From Megachile rotundata (lineage: Eukaryota; Arthropoda; Insecta; Hymenoptera; Megachilidae): a DNA stretch of 64,000 nucleotides. The first letter of the stretch is position 1, and each line of letters opens with the position of its first letter. The stretch lies in the NCBI RefSeq assembly GCF_050947335.1, contig NW_027473872.1:1-64000 (forward strand). Reading direction: 5' to 3'. This document shows, piece after piece, positions 12,764 through 28,330 of this stretch. The position numbers and the translations under genes are program-made. Below the pieces are notes generated by a model. The model was not told where the DNA came from and ran no database searches. It saw only the letters and a program-made list of their open reading frames with translations.

Positions 12764-15167
12764 ATATGATCGATAGAACGACTATTACTATACTTATTAC
12801 ACTCACTATTATCAATCTAACTCATATTATTAACCATATTATGCAGATATGATCGATATAACGACAATTACTATACTTATTACACTCACTATTATCAATC
12901 TAACTCATATTATTAACCATATTATGCAGATATGATGGATAGCACGACATTTACTGTACTTATTACTCTTATTGTTATCAATCTAACTCATATTATTAAC
13001 AATATTATGCAGATATGATCGATAGAACTACAATTAGTATACTCCTTACTCTTATTATTATCAATCTAACTCATATTATTAGCCATATTATGCTTATATG
13101 ATCGATAGAACGACAATTACTATATTCATTTCTCTTATTATTATCAATCTAACTCATATTATTAGCCATATTATGCTTATATGATCGGTAGAACGATAAT
13201 TACTATACCTATTACTCCTATTATTATCAATCTAACTCATATCATTAGCCATATTATGCTTATATGATCGATCGAACGACAATGGCTATACTCACTTCAC
13301 TTATTATTATCAATCTAACTCATATTATTAGCCATATTATGCTTATATGATCGATAGAACGACAATTACTATATTCATTTCTCTTATTATTATCAATCTA
13401 ATTCATATTATTAGCCATATTATGCTTATATGATCGACAGAACGACAATCACTATACTTATTACTCTCATTATTATCAGCCTAACTCATATTATTAGCCA
13501 TATTATGCTAATATGATCGATAGAACGACAATTACTATACTTATTACACTCACTATTATCAATCTAACTTATATTATTAACCATATTATGCAGATATGAT
13601 CGATAGCACGACATTTACTACACTTATTACTCTTATTATTATCAATCTAACTCAGATTATTAGCCATATTATGCAGATATGATCGATAGAGCTACAATTA
13701 GTATACTCATTACTCTTATTATTATCAATCTGACTCATATTATTAGCCATATTAAGCTTATATGATCGATAGAACGACAATTACTATATTCATTTCCCTT
13801 ATTGTTATCAATCTAACTCATATTATTAGCCATATTATGCTTATATGATCGACAGAACGACTATTACTATACTTATTACTCTCATTATTATCAGCCTAAC
13901 TCATATTATTAGCCATATTATGCTTATATGATCGATAGACGACAATTACTATACTTATTACACTCACTGTTATCAATGTAACTCATATTATTGACCATAT
14001 TATGCAGATATGATCGATAGAACTACAATTAGTATACTCCTTACTCTTATTATTATCAATCTAACTCATATCATTAGCCATATTATGCTTATATGATCGA
14101 TCGAACGACAATGACTATACTCACTTCTCTTATTATTATCAATCTAACTCATATTATTAACCATATTATGCAGATATGATCGATAGCACGACATTTACTA
14201 CACTTATTACTCTTATTATTATCAATCTAACTCAGATTATTAGCCATATTATGCTTATGTGATCGACAGAACGACAATTACTATACTTATTACGCTCACT
14301 GTTATCAATCTAACTCATATTATTAACCATATTATGCACATATGATCGATAGAACGACAATTACTATACTTATTACTCTTATTATTATGAATCTAACTCA
14401 TATTATTAACCATATTATGCAGATATGATCGATAGCACGACATTTACTGTACTTATTACTCTTACTGTTATCAATCTAACTCATATTATTAACCATATTA
14501 TGCAGATATGATCGATAGAACTACAATTAGTATACTCATTACTCTTATTATTATCAATCTAACTCATATTATTAGCCATATTATGCTTATATGATCGATA
14601 GAACGACAATTACTATACTCATTACTCTTATTATTATCAATCTAACTCATATTGTTAGCCATATTATGCTTATATGATCGATAGGACGACAATTACTATA
14701 CTTATTACTCTTATTATTATCAATCTAACTCATATTATTAGCCATATTATGCTTATATGATCGGTAGAACGATAATTACTATACCTATTACTCTTATTAT
14801 TATCAATCTAACTCATATCATTAGCCATATTATGCTTACATGATCGATCGAACGACAATGACTATACTCACTTCTCTTATTATTATCAATCTAACTCATA
14901 TTATTAGCCATATTATGCTTATATGATCGATAGAACGACAATTACTATACTTATTACACTCACTGTTATCAATCTAACTCATATTATTAACCATATTATG
15001 CAGATATGATCGATAGAACTACAATTAGTTTACTCCTTACTCTTATTATTATCAATCTAACTCATATTATTAACCATATTATGCAGATAATCGATAGAAA
15101 GACAATTACTATACTCATTTCTCTTACTATTATCAATCTAACTCACATTATTAGCCATATTATGCTT
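12764..15167 (+). repeat. 2404-bp tandem duplication, copy 2
   Basis: Direct tandem partner of 10360-12763 in the same orientation with no spacer. Identity ends with the unit: beyond about 15188 this side reads GAACGACAATT where copy 1 is followed by GAACGACTATT. Near-identity means a very recent unequal exchange, or an assembler counting one locus twice. Confidence 0.88.
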
Positions 15168-16030
15168 ATATGATCGATAGAACGACAATTACTATACTTA
15201 TTACTCTCATTATTGTCAATCTAACTCATATTATTAGCCATATTATGCTTATGTGATCGATAGAAGGACAATTACTATACTTATTACTCTTATTATTATG
15301 AATCTAACTCATATTATTAACCATATTATGCAGATATGATCGATAGCACGCCATTTACTACACTTATTACTCTTATTATTATCAATCTAACTCAGATTAT
15401 TAGCCATATTATGCTTATGTGATCGACAGAACGACAATTACTATACTTATTACGCTCACTGTTGTCAATCTAACTCATATTATTAACCATATTATGCACA
15501 TATGATCGATAGAACGACAATTACTATACTTATTACTCTCATTATTATCAGCCTAACTCATATTATTAGCCATATTATGCTTATATGATCGATAGAACGA
15601 CAATTACTATATTCATTTCCCTTATTGTTATCAATCTAACTCATATTATTAGCCATGTTATGCTTATATGATCGACAGAACGACTATTACTATACTTATT
15701 ACTCTCATTATTATCAGCCTAACTCATATTATTAGCCATATTATGCTTATATGATCGACAGACGACAATTACTATACTCATTACTCTTATTATTATCAAT
15801 CTAACTCATATTATTAGCCATATTATGCTTATATGATCGATAGAACGACAATTACTGTACTCATTACACTTATTATTATCAATCTAACTCATGTTATTAA
15901 CCATATTATGCTAATATGATCGATAGAACGACAATTACTATACTTATTACACTCACTATTATCAATCTAACTCATATTATTAACCATATTATGCAGATAT
16001 GATCGATATAACGACAATTACTATACTTAT
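15087..16030 (+). repeat. Segmental copy U, first instance
   Basis: About 11 monomers recurring at 35165-36045 (offset 20078) and about 27449-28330. Anchors: the 2-bp deletion AGATAATCGA at 15085 and 35163; AGCCATGTTA at 15651 and 35729; GTACTCATTACAC at 15857 and 35935. Private to this copy are CTGTTGTCAATC near 15462 and GATCGACAGACGAC near 15757. Confidence 0.78.
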
Positions 16031-16799
16031 TACACTCACTATTATCAATCTAACTCATATTATTAACCATATTATGTAGATATGATGGATAGCACGACAT
16101 TTACTGTACTTATTACTCTTATTGTTATCAATCTAACTCATATTATTAACAATATTATGCAGATATGATCGATAGAACTACAATTAGTATACTCCTTACT
16201 CTTATTATTATCAATCTAACTCATATTATTAGCCATATTATGCTTATATGATCGATAGAACGACAATTACTATATTCATTTCTCTTATTATTATCAATCT
16301 AACTCATATTATTAGCCATATTATGCTTATATGATCGGTAGAACGATAATTACTATACCTATTACTCTTATTATTATCAATCTAACTCATATCATTAGCC
16401 ATATTATGCTTATATGATCGATCGAACGACAATGGATATACTCACTTCTCTTATTATTATCAACCAAACTCATATTATTAGCCATATTATGCTTATAGGA
16501 TCGATAGAACGACAATTACTATACTTATTACACTCACTGTTATCAATGTAACTCATATTATTGACCATATTATGCAGATATGATCGATAGAACTACAATT
16601 AGTATACTCCTTACTCTTATTATTATCAATCTAACTCATATTATTAGCCATATTATGCTTACATGATCGATAGAACGACAATTACTATACTTATTACACT
16701 CACTGTTATCAATCTAACTCATATTATTAACCATATTATGCAGATATGATCGATAGAGCTACAATTAGTATACTCCTTACTCTTATTATTATCAATCTA

Positions 16800-18650
16800 A
16801 CTCATATTATTAGCCATGTTATGCTTATATGATCGATAGAACGACAATTACTATACTCATTACTCTTATTATTATCAATCTAACTCATATTGTTAGCCAT
16901 ATTATGCTTATATGATCGATAGGACGACAATTACTATACTTATTACTCTTATTATTATCAATCTAACTCATATTATTAGCCATATTATGCTTATATGATC
17001 GGTAGAACGATAATTACTATACCTATTACTCTTATTATTATCAATCTAACTCATATCATTAGCCATATTATGCTTATGTGATCGATAGAAGTACAATTAC
17101 TATACTTATTACTCTTATTATTATGAATCTAACTCATATTATTAACCATATTATGCAGATATGATCGATAGCACGCCATTTACTACACTTATTACTCTTA
17201 TTATTATCAATCTAACTCAGATTATTAGCCATATTATGCTTATGTGATCGACAGAACGACAATTACTATACTTATTACGCTCACTGTTATCAATCTAACT
17301 CATATTATTAACCATATTATGCACATATGATCGATAGAACGACAATTACTATACTTATTACTCTTATTATTATGAATCTAACTCATATTATTAACCATAT
17401 TATGCAGATATGATCGATAGCACGACATTTACTGTACTTATTTCTCTTACTGTTATCAATCTAACTCATATTATTAACCATATTATGCAGATATGATCGA
17501 TAGAACTATAATTAGTATACTCATTACTCTTATTATTAACAATCTAACTCATATCATTAGCCATATTATGCTTATATGATTGATCGAACGACAATGACTA
17601 TACTCACTTCTCTTATTATTATCAATCTTACTCATATTATTAGTCATATTATGCTTATATGATCGATCGAACGACAATGACTATACTCACTTCTCTTATT
17701 ATTATCAATCTTACTCATATTATTAGACATATTATGCTTATATGATCGATCGAACGACAATGACTATACTCACTTCTCTTATTATTATCAATCTAACTCA
17801 TATTATTAGCCATATTATGCTAATATGATCGATAGCATGACAATTACTACACTTATTACTCTTATTAATATCAATCTAACTCATATTATTTACCATATTA
17901 TGCAGACATGATCGATAGAACTACAATTAGTATACTCATTACTCTTATTATTATCAATCTAACTCGTATTATTAGCCATATTAAGCTTATATGATCGATA
18001 GAACGACAATTACTATATTCATTTCCCTTATTGTTATCAATCTAACTCATATTATTAGCCATATTATGCTTGTATGATCGACAGAACGACTATTACTATA
18101 CTTATTACTCTCATTATTATCAGCCTAACTCATATTATTAGCCATATTATGCTTATATAATCGATAGACGACAATTACTATACTCATTACTCTTATTATT
18201 ATCAATCTAACTCATATTATTAGCCATATTATGCTTATATGATCGATAGAACGACAATTACTGTACTCATTACACTTATTATTATTAATCTAACTCATGT
18301 TATTAACCATATTATGCTAATATGATCGATAGAACGACAATTACTATACTTATTACACTCACTATTATCAATCTAACTCATATTATTATCCATATTATGC
18401 AGATATGATCGATATAACGACAATTACTATACTTATTACACTCACTATTATCAATTTAACTCATATTATTAACCATATTATGCAGAATATGATGGATAGC
18501 ACGACATTTACTGTACTTATTACTCTTATTGTTATCAATCTAACTCATATTATTAACAATATTATGCAGATATGATCGATAGAACTACAATTAGTATACT
18601 CCTTACTCTTATTATTATCAATCTAACTCATATTATTAGCCATATTATGC
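16800..18650 (+). repeat. Block T, copy 1 of the 28/35/28 series
   Basis: About 22 monomers that recur at 19124-20973 (offset 2324), 22028-23876 (offset 5228) and partly at 24352-24905. Anchors: GAAGTACAATT at 17088, 19412, 22316 and 24640; GAACTATAATTAG at 17503, 19827 and 22731; GCTTGTATG at 18068, 20392 and 23296. An inserted A (CAGAATATGATGG) at about 18486 is shared only with the copy at 22028. Two or three monomers near 17640-17826 differ from the 19124 copy, so replacement occurred inside the block. Confidence 0.85.
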
Positions 18651-19123
18651 TTGTATGATCGATAGAACGACAATTACTATATTCATTTCTCTTATTATTA
18701 TCAATCCAACTCATATTATTAGCCATATTATGCTTATATGATCGGTAGAACAATAATTACTATACCTATTACTCCTATTATTATCAATCTAACTCATATC
18801 ATTAGCCATATTATGCTTATATGATCGATCGAACGACAATGGCTATACTCACTTCTCTTATTATTATCAATCTAACTCATATTATTAGCCATATTATGCT
18901 TATGTGATCGATAGAACGACAATTACTATACTTATTACTCTTATTATTATGAATCTAACTCATATTATTAACCATATTATGCAGATATGATCGATAGCAC
19001 GACATTTACTATACTTATTAGTCTTATTGTTATCAATCTAACTCATATTATTAACCATATTATGCAGATATGATCGATAGAACTACAATTAGTATACTCA
19101 TTACTCTTATTATTATCAATCTA

Positions 19124-20973
19124 ACTCATATTATTAGCCATATTATGCTTATATGATCGATAGAACGACAATTACTATACTCATTACTCTTATTATTATC
19201 AATCTAACTCATATTGTTAGCCATATTATGCTTATATGATCGATAGGACGACAATTACTATACTTATTACTCTTATTATTATCAATCTAACTCATATTAT
19301 TGGCCATATTATGCTTATATGATCGGTAGAACGATAATTACTATACCTATTACTCTTATTATTATCAATCTAACTCATATCATTAGCCATATTATGCTTA
19401 TGTGATCGATAGAAGTACAATTACTATACTTATTACTCTTATTATTATGAATCTAACTCATATTATTAACCATATTATGCAGATATGATCGATAGCACGC
19501 CATTTACTACACTTATTACTCTTATTATTATCAATCTAACTCAGATTATTAGCCATATTATGCTTATGTGATCGACAGAACGACAATTACTATACTTATT
19601 ACGCTCACTGTTATCAATCTAACTCATATTATTAACCATATTATGCACATATGATCGATAGAACGACAATTACTATACTTATTACTCTTATTATTATGAA
19701 TCTAACTCATATTATTAACCATATTATGCAGATATGATCGATGGCACGACATTTACTGTACTTATTTCTCTTACTGTTATCAATCTAACTCATATTATTA
19801 ACCATATTATGCAGATATGATCGATAGAACTATAATTAGTATACTCATTACTCTTATTATTATCAATCTAACTCATATCATTAGCCATATTATGCTTATA
19901 TGATTGATCGAACGACAATGACTATACTCACTTCTCTTATTATTATCAATCTTACTCATATTATTAGCCATATTATGCTTATATGATCGATCGAACGACA
20001 ATGACTATACTCACTTCTCTTATTATTATCAATCTAACTCATATTATTAACCATATTATACTAATATGATCGATAGAACGACAATTACTATACCTATTAC
20101 ACTCACTATTATCAATCTAACTCATATTATTAACCATATTATGCGGATATGATCGATAGCATGACAATTACTACACTTATTACTCTTATTAATATCAATC
20201 TAACTCATATTATTAACCATATTATGCAGACATGATCGATAGAACTACAATTAGTATACTCATTACTCTTATTATTATCAATCTAACTCATATTATTAGC
20301 CATATTAAGCTTATATGATCGATAGAACGACAATTACTATATTCATTTCCCTTATTGTTATCAATCTAACTCATATTATTAGCCATATTATGCTTGTATG
20401 ATCGACAGAACGACTATTACTATACTTATTACTCTCATTATTATCAGCCTAACTCATATTATTAGCCATATTATGCTTATATAATCGATAGACGACAATT
20501 ACTATACTCATTACTCTTATTATTATCAATCTAACTCATATTATTAGCCATATTATGCTTATATGATCGATAGAACGACAATTACTGTACTCATTACACT
20601 TATTATTATCAATCTAACTCATGTTATTAACCATATTATGCTAATATGATCGATAGAACGACAATTACTATACTTATTACACTCACTATTATCAATCTAA
20701 CTCATATTATTATCCATATTATGCAGATATGATCGATATAACGACAATTACTATACTTATTACACTCACTATTATCAATTTAACTCATATTATTAACCAT
20801 ATTATGCAGATATGATGGATAGCACGACATTTACTGTACTTATTACTCTTATTGTTATCAATCTAACTCATATTATTAACAATATTATGCAGATATGATC
20901 GATAGAACTACAATTAGTATACTCCTTACTCTTATTATTATCAATCTAACTCATATTATTAGCCATATTATGC
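19124..20973 (+). repeat. Block T, copy 2
   Basis: One 28-monomer step after copy 1. It keeps the tails ATTATACTAAT and ATTATGCGGAT ahead of the GCATGACAATT monomer (GATC at 20151), where copies 1 and 3 have extra D monomers. In this it agrees with the older relative at 7695-8690, so it probably preserves the ancestral order. It ends at 20972, where GCTTATATG replaces GCTTGTATG. Confidence 0.83.
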
Positions 20974-22027
20974 TTATATGATCGATAGAACGACAATTAC
21001 TATACTCATTACTCTTATTATTATCAATCTAACTCATATTGTTAGCCATATTATGCTTATATGATCGATAGGACGACAATTACTATACTTATTACTCTTA
21101 TTATTATCAATCTAACTCATATTATTAGCCATATTATGCTTATATGATCGGTAGAACGATAATTACTATACCTATTACTCTTATTATTATCAATCTAACT
21201 CATATCATTAGCCATATTATGCTTATATGGTCGATTGAACGACAATGACTATACTCACTTCTCTTATTATTATCAATCTAACTCAGATTATTGGCCATAT
21301 TATGCTTATGTCATCGACAGAACGACAATTACTATACTTATTACGCTCACTATTATCAATCGAACTCATATTATTAACCATATTATGCAGATATGATCGA
21401 TAGAAAGACAATTACTATACTCATTTCTCTTATTATTATCAATCTAACTCATATTATTAGCCATATTATGCTTATATGACCGATAGAACGACAATTACTA
21501 TACTTATTACTCTCATTATTATCAATCTAACTCATATTATTAGCCATATTATGCTTATGTGATCGATAGAAGGACAATTACTATACTTATTACTCTTATG
21601 ATTATGAATCTAACTCATATTATTAACCATATTATGCAGATATGATCGATAGCACGCCATTTACTACACTTATTACTCTTATTATTATCAATCTAACTCA
21701 GATTATTGGCCATATTATGCTTATGTGATCGACAGAACGACAATTACTATACTTATTACGCTCACTGTTATCAATCTAACTCATATTATTAACCATATTA
21801 TGCACATATGATCGATAGAACGACAATTACTATACTTATTACTCTTATTATTATGAATCTAACTCATATTATTAACCATATTATGCAGATATGATCGATA
21901 GCACGACATTTACTGTACTTATTACTCTTACTGTTATCAATCTAACTCATATTATTAACCATATTATGCAGATATGATCGATAGAACTACAATTAGTATA
22001 CTCATTACTCTTATTATTATCAATCTA

Positions 22028-23876
22028 ACTCATATTATTAGCCATATTATGCTTATATGATCGATAGAACGACAATTACTATACTCATTACTCTTATTAT
22101 TATCAATCTAACTCATATTGTTAGCCATATTATGCTTATATGATCGATAGGACGACAATTACTATACTTATTACTCTTATTATTATCAATCTAACTCATA
22201 TTATTAGCCATATTATGCTTATATGATCGGTAGAACGATAATTACTATACCTATTACTCTTATTATTATCAATCTAACTCATATCATTAGCCATATTATG
22301 CTTATGTGATCGATAGAAGTACAATTACTATACTTATTACTCTTATTATTATGAATCTAACTCATATTATTAACCATATTATGCAGATATGATCGATAGC
22401 ACGCCATTTACTACACTTATTACTCTTATTATTATCAATCTAACTCAGATTATTAGCCATATTATGCTTATGTGATCGACAGAACGACAATTACTATACT
22501 TATTACGCTCACTGTTATCAATCTAACTCATATTATTAACCATATTATGCACATATGATCGATAGAACGACAATTACTATACTTATTACTCTTATTATTA
22601 TGAATCTAACTCATATTATTAACCATATTATGCAGATATGATCGATAGCACGACATTTACTGTACTTATTTCTCTTACTGTTATCAATCTAACTCATATT
22701 ATTAACCATATTATGCAGATATGATCGATAGAACTATAATTAGTATACTCATTACTCTTATTATTATCAATCTAACTCATATCATTAGCCATATTATGCT
22801 TATATGATTGATCGAACGACAATGACTATACTCACTTCTCTTATTATTATCAATCTTACTCATATTATTAGCCATATTATGCTTATATGATCGATCGAAC
22901 GACAATGACTATACTCACTTCTCTTATTATTATCAATCTTACTCATATTATTAGACATATTATGCTTATATGATCGATCGAACGACAATGACTATACTCA
23001 CTTCTCTTATTATTATCAATCTAACTCATATTATTAGCCATATTATGCTAATATGATCGATAGCATGACAATTACTACACTTATTACTCTTATTAATATC
23101 AATCTAACTCATATTATTTACCATATTATGCAGACATGATCGATAGAACTACAATTAGTATACTCATTACTCTTATTATTATCAATCTAACTCGTATTAT
23201 TAGCCATATTAAGCTTATATGATCGATAGAACGACAATTACTATATTCATTTCCCTTATTGTTATCAATCTAACTCATATTATTAGCCATATTATGCTTG
23301 TATGATCGACAGAACGACTATTACTATACTTATTACTCTCATTATTATCAGCCTAACTCATATAATTAGCCATATTATGCTTATATAATCGATAGACGAC
23401 AATTACTATACTCATTGCTCTTATTATTATCAATCTAACTCATATTATTAGCCATATTATGCTTATATGATCGATAGAACGACAATTACTGTACTCATTA
23501 CACTTATTATTATTAATCTAACTCATGTTATTAACCATATTATGCTAATATGATCGATAGAACGACAATTACTATACTTATTACACTCACTATTATCAAT
23601 CTAACTCATATTATTATCCATATTATGCAGATATGATCGATATAACGACAATTACTATACTTATTACACTCACTATTATCAATTTAACTCATATTATTAA
23701 CCATATTATGCAGAATATGATGGATAGCACGACATTTACTGTACTTATTACTCTTATTATTATCAATCTAACTCATATTATTAACAATATTATGCAGATA
23801 TGATCGATAGAACTACAATTAGTATACTCCTTACTCTTATTATTATCAATCTAACTCATATTATTAGCCATATTAT
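22028..23876 (+). repeat. Block T, copy 3
   Basis: Near-identical to copy 1 at offset 5228 (63 monomers less 1 bp), sharing its inserted A and its extra D monomers. Differences I found over the whole 16800-19677 and 22028-24905 pair number about seven, for example ATTATTAAC at 17539 against ATTATTATC, TAGTCAT near 17643 against TAGCCAT, and TTATTGTTATC near 18531 against TTATTATTATC. That is a recent copy of about 2.9 kb. Confidence 0.85.
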
Positions 23877-24351
23877 GCTTGTATGATCGATAGAACGACA
23901 ATTACTATATTCATTTCTCTTATTATTATCAATCCAACTCATATTATTAGCCATATTATGCTTATATGATCGGTAGAACAATAATTACTATACCTATTAC
24001 TCCTATTATTATCAATCTAACTCATATCATTAGCCATATTATGCTTATATGATCGATCGAACGACAATGGCTATACTCACTTCTCTTATTATTATCAATC
24101 TAACTCATATTATTAGCCATATTATGCTTATGTGATCGATAGAACGACAATTACTATACTTATTACTCTTATTATTATGAATCTAACTCATATTATTAAC
24201 CATATTATGCAGATATGATCGATAGCACGACATTTACTATACTTATTAGTCTTATTGTTATCAATCTAACTCATATTATTAACCATATTATGCAGATATG
24301 ATCGATAGAACTACAATTAGTATACTCATTACTCTTATTATTATCAATCTA

Positions 24352-24905
24352 ACTCATATTATTAGCCATATTATGCTTATATGATCGATAGAACGACAAT
24401 TACTATACTCATTACTCTTATTATTATCAATCTAACTCATATTGTTAGCCATATTATGCTTATATGATCGATAGGACGACAATTACTATACTTATTACTC
24501 TTATTATTATCAATCTAACTCATATTATTAGCCATATTATGCTTATATGATCGGTAGAACGATAATTACTATACCTATTACTCTTATTATTATCAATCTA
24601 ACTCATATCATTAGCCATATTATGCTTATGTGATCGATAGAAGTACAATTACTATACTTAATACTCTTATTATTATGAATCTAACTCATATTATTAACCA
24701 TATTATGCAGATATGATCGATAGCACGCCATTTACTACACTTATTACTCTTATTATTATCAATCTAACTCAGATTATTAGCCATATTATGCTTATGTGAT
24801 CGACAGAACGACAATTACTATACTTATTACGCTCACTGTTATCAATCTAACTCATATTATTAACCATATTATGCACATATGATCGATAGAACGACAATTA
24901 CTATA
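24352..24905 (+). repeat. Block T, partial copy 4
   Basis: Continuation of the 5228-bp copy; it corresponds to the start of copy 2 (19124-19677). It stops abruptly at 24905/24906, where TATACTTATTACTC is replaced by TACCTATTACTCC and the sequence switches to the segment also found at 5494. This is a clear copy junction inside a monomer. Confidence 0.8.
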
Positions 24906-26700
24906 CCTATTACTCCTATTATTATCAATCTAACTCATATCATTAGCCATATTATGCTTATATGATCGATCGAACGACAATGGCTATACTCACTTCTCTT
25001 ATTATTATCAATCTAACTCATATTATTAGCCATATTATGCTTATATGATCGATAGAACGACAATTACTATATTCATTTCTCTTATTATTATCAATCTAAT
25101 TCATATTATTAGCCATATTATGCTTATATGATCGACAGAACGACAATTACTATACTTATTACTCTCATTATTATCAGCCTAACTCAAATTATTAGCCATA
25201 TTATGCTAATATGATCGATAGAACGACAATTACTATACTTATTACACTCACTATTATCAGTCTAACTCATATTATTAACCATATTATGCAGATATGATCG
25301 ATAGCACGACATTTACTACACTTATTACTCTTATTATTATCAATCTAACTCAGATTATTAGCCATATTATGCTTATGTGATCGACAGAACGACAATTACT
25401 ATACTTATTACGCTCACTGTTATCAATCTAACTCATATTATTAACCATATTATGCACATATGATCGATAGAACGACAATTACTATACTTATTACTCTTAT
25501 TATTATGAATCTAACTCATATTATTAACCATATTATGCAGATATGATCGATAGCACGACATTTACTGTACTTATTACTCTTACTGTTATCAATCTAACTC
25601 ATATTATTAACCATATTATGCAGATATGATCGATAGAACTACAATTAGTATACTCATTACTCTTATTATTATCAATCTAACTCATATTATTAGCCATATT
25701 ATGCTTATATGATCGATAGAACGACAATTACTATACTCATTACTCTTATTATTATCAATCTAACTCATATTGTTAGCCATATTATGCTTATATGATCGAT
25801 AGGACGACAATTACTATACTTATTACTCTTATTATTATCAATCTAACTCATATTATTAGCCATATTATGCTTATATGATCGGTAGAACGATAATTACTAT
25901 ACCTATTACTCTTATTATTATCAATCTAACTCATATCATTAGCCATATTATGCTTATATGATCGATCGAACGACAATGACTATACTCACTTCTCTTATTA
26001 TTATCAATCTAACTCATATCATTAGCCATATTATGCTTATATGATTGATCGAACGACAATGACTATACTCACTTCTCTTATTATTATCAATCTTACTCAT
26101 ATTATTAGCCATATTATGCTTATATGGTCGATTGAACGACAATGACTATACTCACTTCTCTTATTATTATCAATCTAACTCATATTATTAGCCATATTAT
26201 GCTAATATGATCGATAGAACGACAATTACTATACTTATTACACTCACTATTATCAATCTAACTCATATTATTAACCATATTATGCAGATATGATCGATAG
26301 CACGACATTTACTATACTTATTACTCTTATTGTTATCAATCTAACTCATATTATTAACCATATTATGCAGACATGATCGATAGAACTACAATTAGTATAC
26401 TCCTTACTCTTATTATTATCAATCTAACTCATATTATTAGCCATATTATGCTTATATGATCGATAGAACGACAATTACTATATTCATTTCTCTTATTATT
26501 ATCAATCTAACTCATATTATTAGCCATATTATGCTTATATGATCGATAGAAAGACAATTACTATACTTATTACACTCACTGTTATCAATCTAACTCATAT
26601 TATTAACCACATTATGCAAATATGATCGATAGAACGACAATTACTATACTCATTACTCTTATTATTATCAGCCTAACTCATATTATAAGCCATATTATGC
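24906..26700 (+). repeat. Long-range copy of 5494-7205
   Basis: From the junction at 24906 the sequence follows 5494-7205 at offset 19412 (TACCTATTACTCC at 24903 and 5491), then at offset 19495 after one extra monomer. The extra unit is a D variant, GGTCGATTGAACGAC, near 26125. The rare tail TATTATAAGCC marks both (26681 and 7186). It lacks the homopolymer indels of the 3460 copy. Confidence 0.78.
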
Positions 26701-27448
26701 TAATATGATCGATAGACGACAATTACTATACTTATTACACTCACTGTTATCAATGTAACTCATATTATTGACCATATTATGCAGATATGATCGATAGAAC
26801 TACAATTAGTATACTCCTTACTCTTATTATTATCAATCTAACTCGTATCATTAGCCATATTATGCTTATATGATCGATCGAACGACAATGACTATACTCA
26901 CTTCTCTTATTATTATCAATCTAACTCATATTATTAACCATATTATACTAATATGATCGATAGAACGACAATTACTATACCTATTACACTCACTATTATC
27001 AATCTAACTCATATTATTAACCATATTATGCGGATATGATCGATAGCATGACAATTACTACACTTATTACTCTTATTATTATCAATCTAACTCATATTAT
27101 TAACCATATTATGCAGACATGATCGATAGAACTACAATTAGTATACTCATTACTCTTATTATTATCAATCTAACTCATATTATTAGCCATATTAAGCTTA
27201 TATGATCGATAGAACGACAATTACTATATTCATTTCCCTTATTGTTATCAATCTAACTCATGTTATTAACCATATTATGCTAATATGATCGATAGAACGA
27301 CTATTACTATACTTATTACACTCACTATTATCAATCTAACTCATATTATTAACCATATTATGCAGATATGATCGATAGCACGACATTTACTATACTTATT
27401 ACTGTTATTGTTATCAATCTAACTCATATTATTAACCATATTATGCAG

Positions 27449-28330
27449 ATATGATCGATAGAAAGACAATTACTATACTCATTTCTCTTATTATTATCAA
27501 TCTAACTCATGTTATTAGCCATATTATGCTTATATGATCGATAGAACGACAATTACTATACTTATTACTCTCATTATTGTCAATCTAACTCATATTATTA
27601 GCCATATTATGCTTATGTGATCGATAGAAGGACAATTACTATACTTATTACTCTTATTATTATGAATCTAACTCATATTATTAACCACATTATGCAGATA
27701 TGATCGATAGCACGCCATTTACTACACTTTTTACTCTTATTATTATCAATCTAACTCAGATTATTAGCCATATTATGCTTATGTGATCGACAGAACGACA
27801 ATTACTATACTTATTACGCTCACTGTTATCAATCTAACTCATATTATTAACCATATTATGCACATATGATCGATAGAACGACAATTACTATACTTATTAC
27901 TCTTATTATTATCAGCCTAACTCATATTATTAGCCATATTATGCTTATATGATCGATAGAACGACAATTACTATATTCATTTCCCTTATTGTTATCAATC
28001 TAACTCATATTATTAACCATGTTATGCTTATATGATCGACAGAACGACTATTACTATACTTATTACTCTCATTATTATCAGCCTAACTCATATTATTAGC
28101 CATATTATGCTTATATGATCGATAGACGACAATTACTATACTCATTACTCTTATTATTATCAATCTAACTCATATTATTAGCCGTATTATGCTTATATGA
28201 TCGATAGAACGACAATTACTGTACTCATTACACTTATTATTATCAATCTAACTCATGTTATTAACCATATTATGCTAATATGATCGATAGAACGACAATT
28301 ACTATACTTATTACACTCACTATTATCAAT
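27449..28330 (+). repeat. Segmental copy U, second instance
   Basis: Matches 35165-36045 at offset 7714. The two share the rare word CAATCCGACTCAT (CCGACTC at 28331 and 36045), absent from the copy at 15087. It lacks the 2-bp deletion at its left edge (GATATGATCGATAGAAAGAC here) and has AACCATGTTA at 28015 where the others have AGCCATGTTA. Confidence 0.75.

Noticed and set aside
10360..15167. A single regular higher-order repeat of 28 or 29 monomers for the whole left array
   Set aside because: K monomer spacing (24, 28, 29, 35, 38, 57 and 65 monomers, and 2-3 locally) and the many other offsets show a mosaic; 28-29 monomers is only a frequent step.
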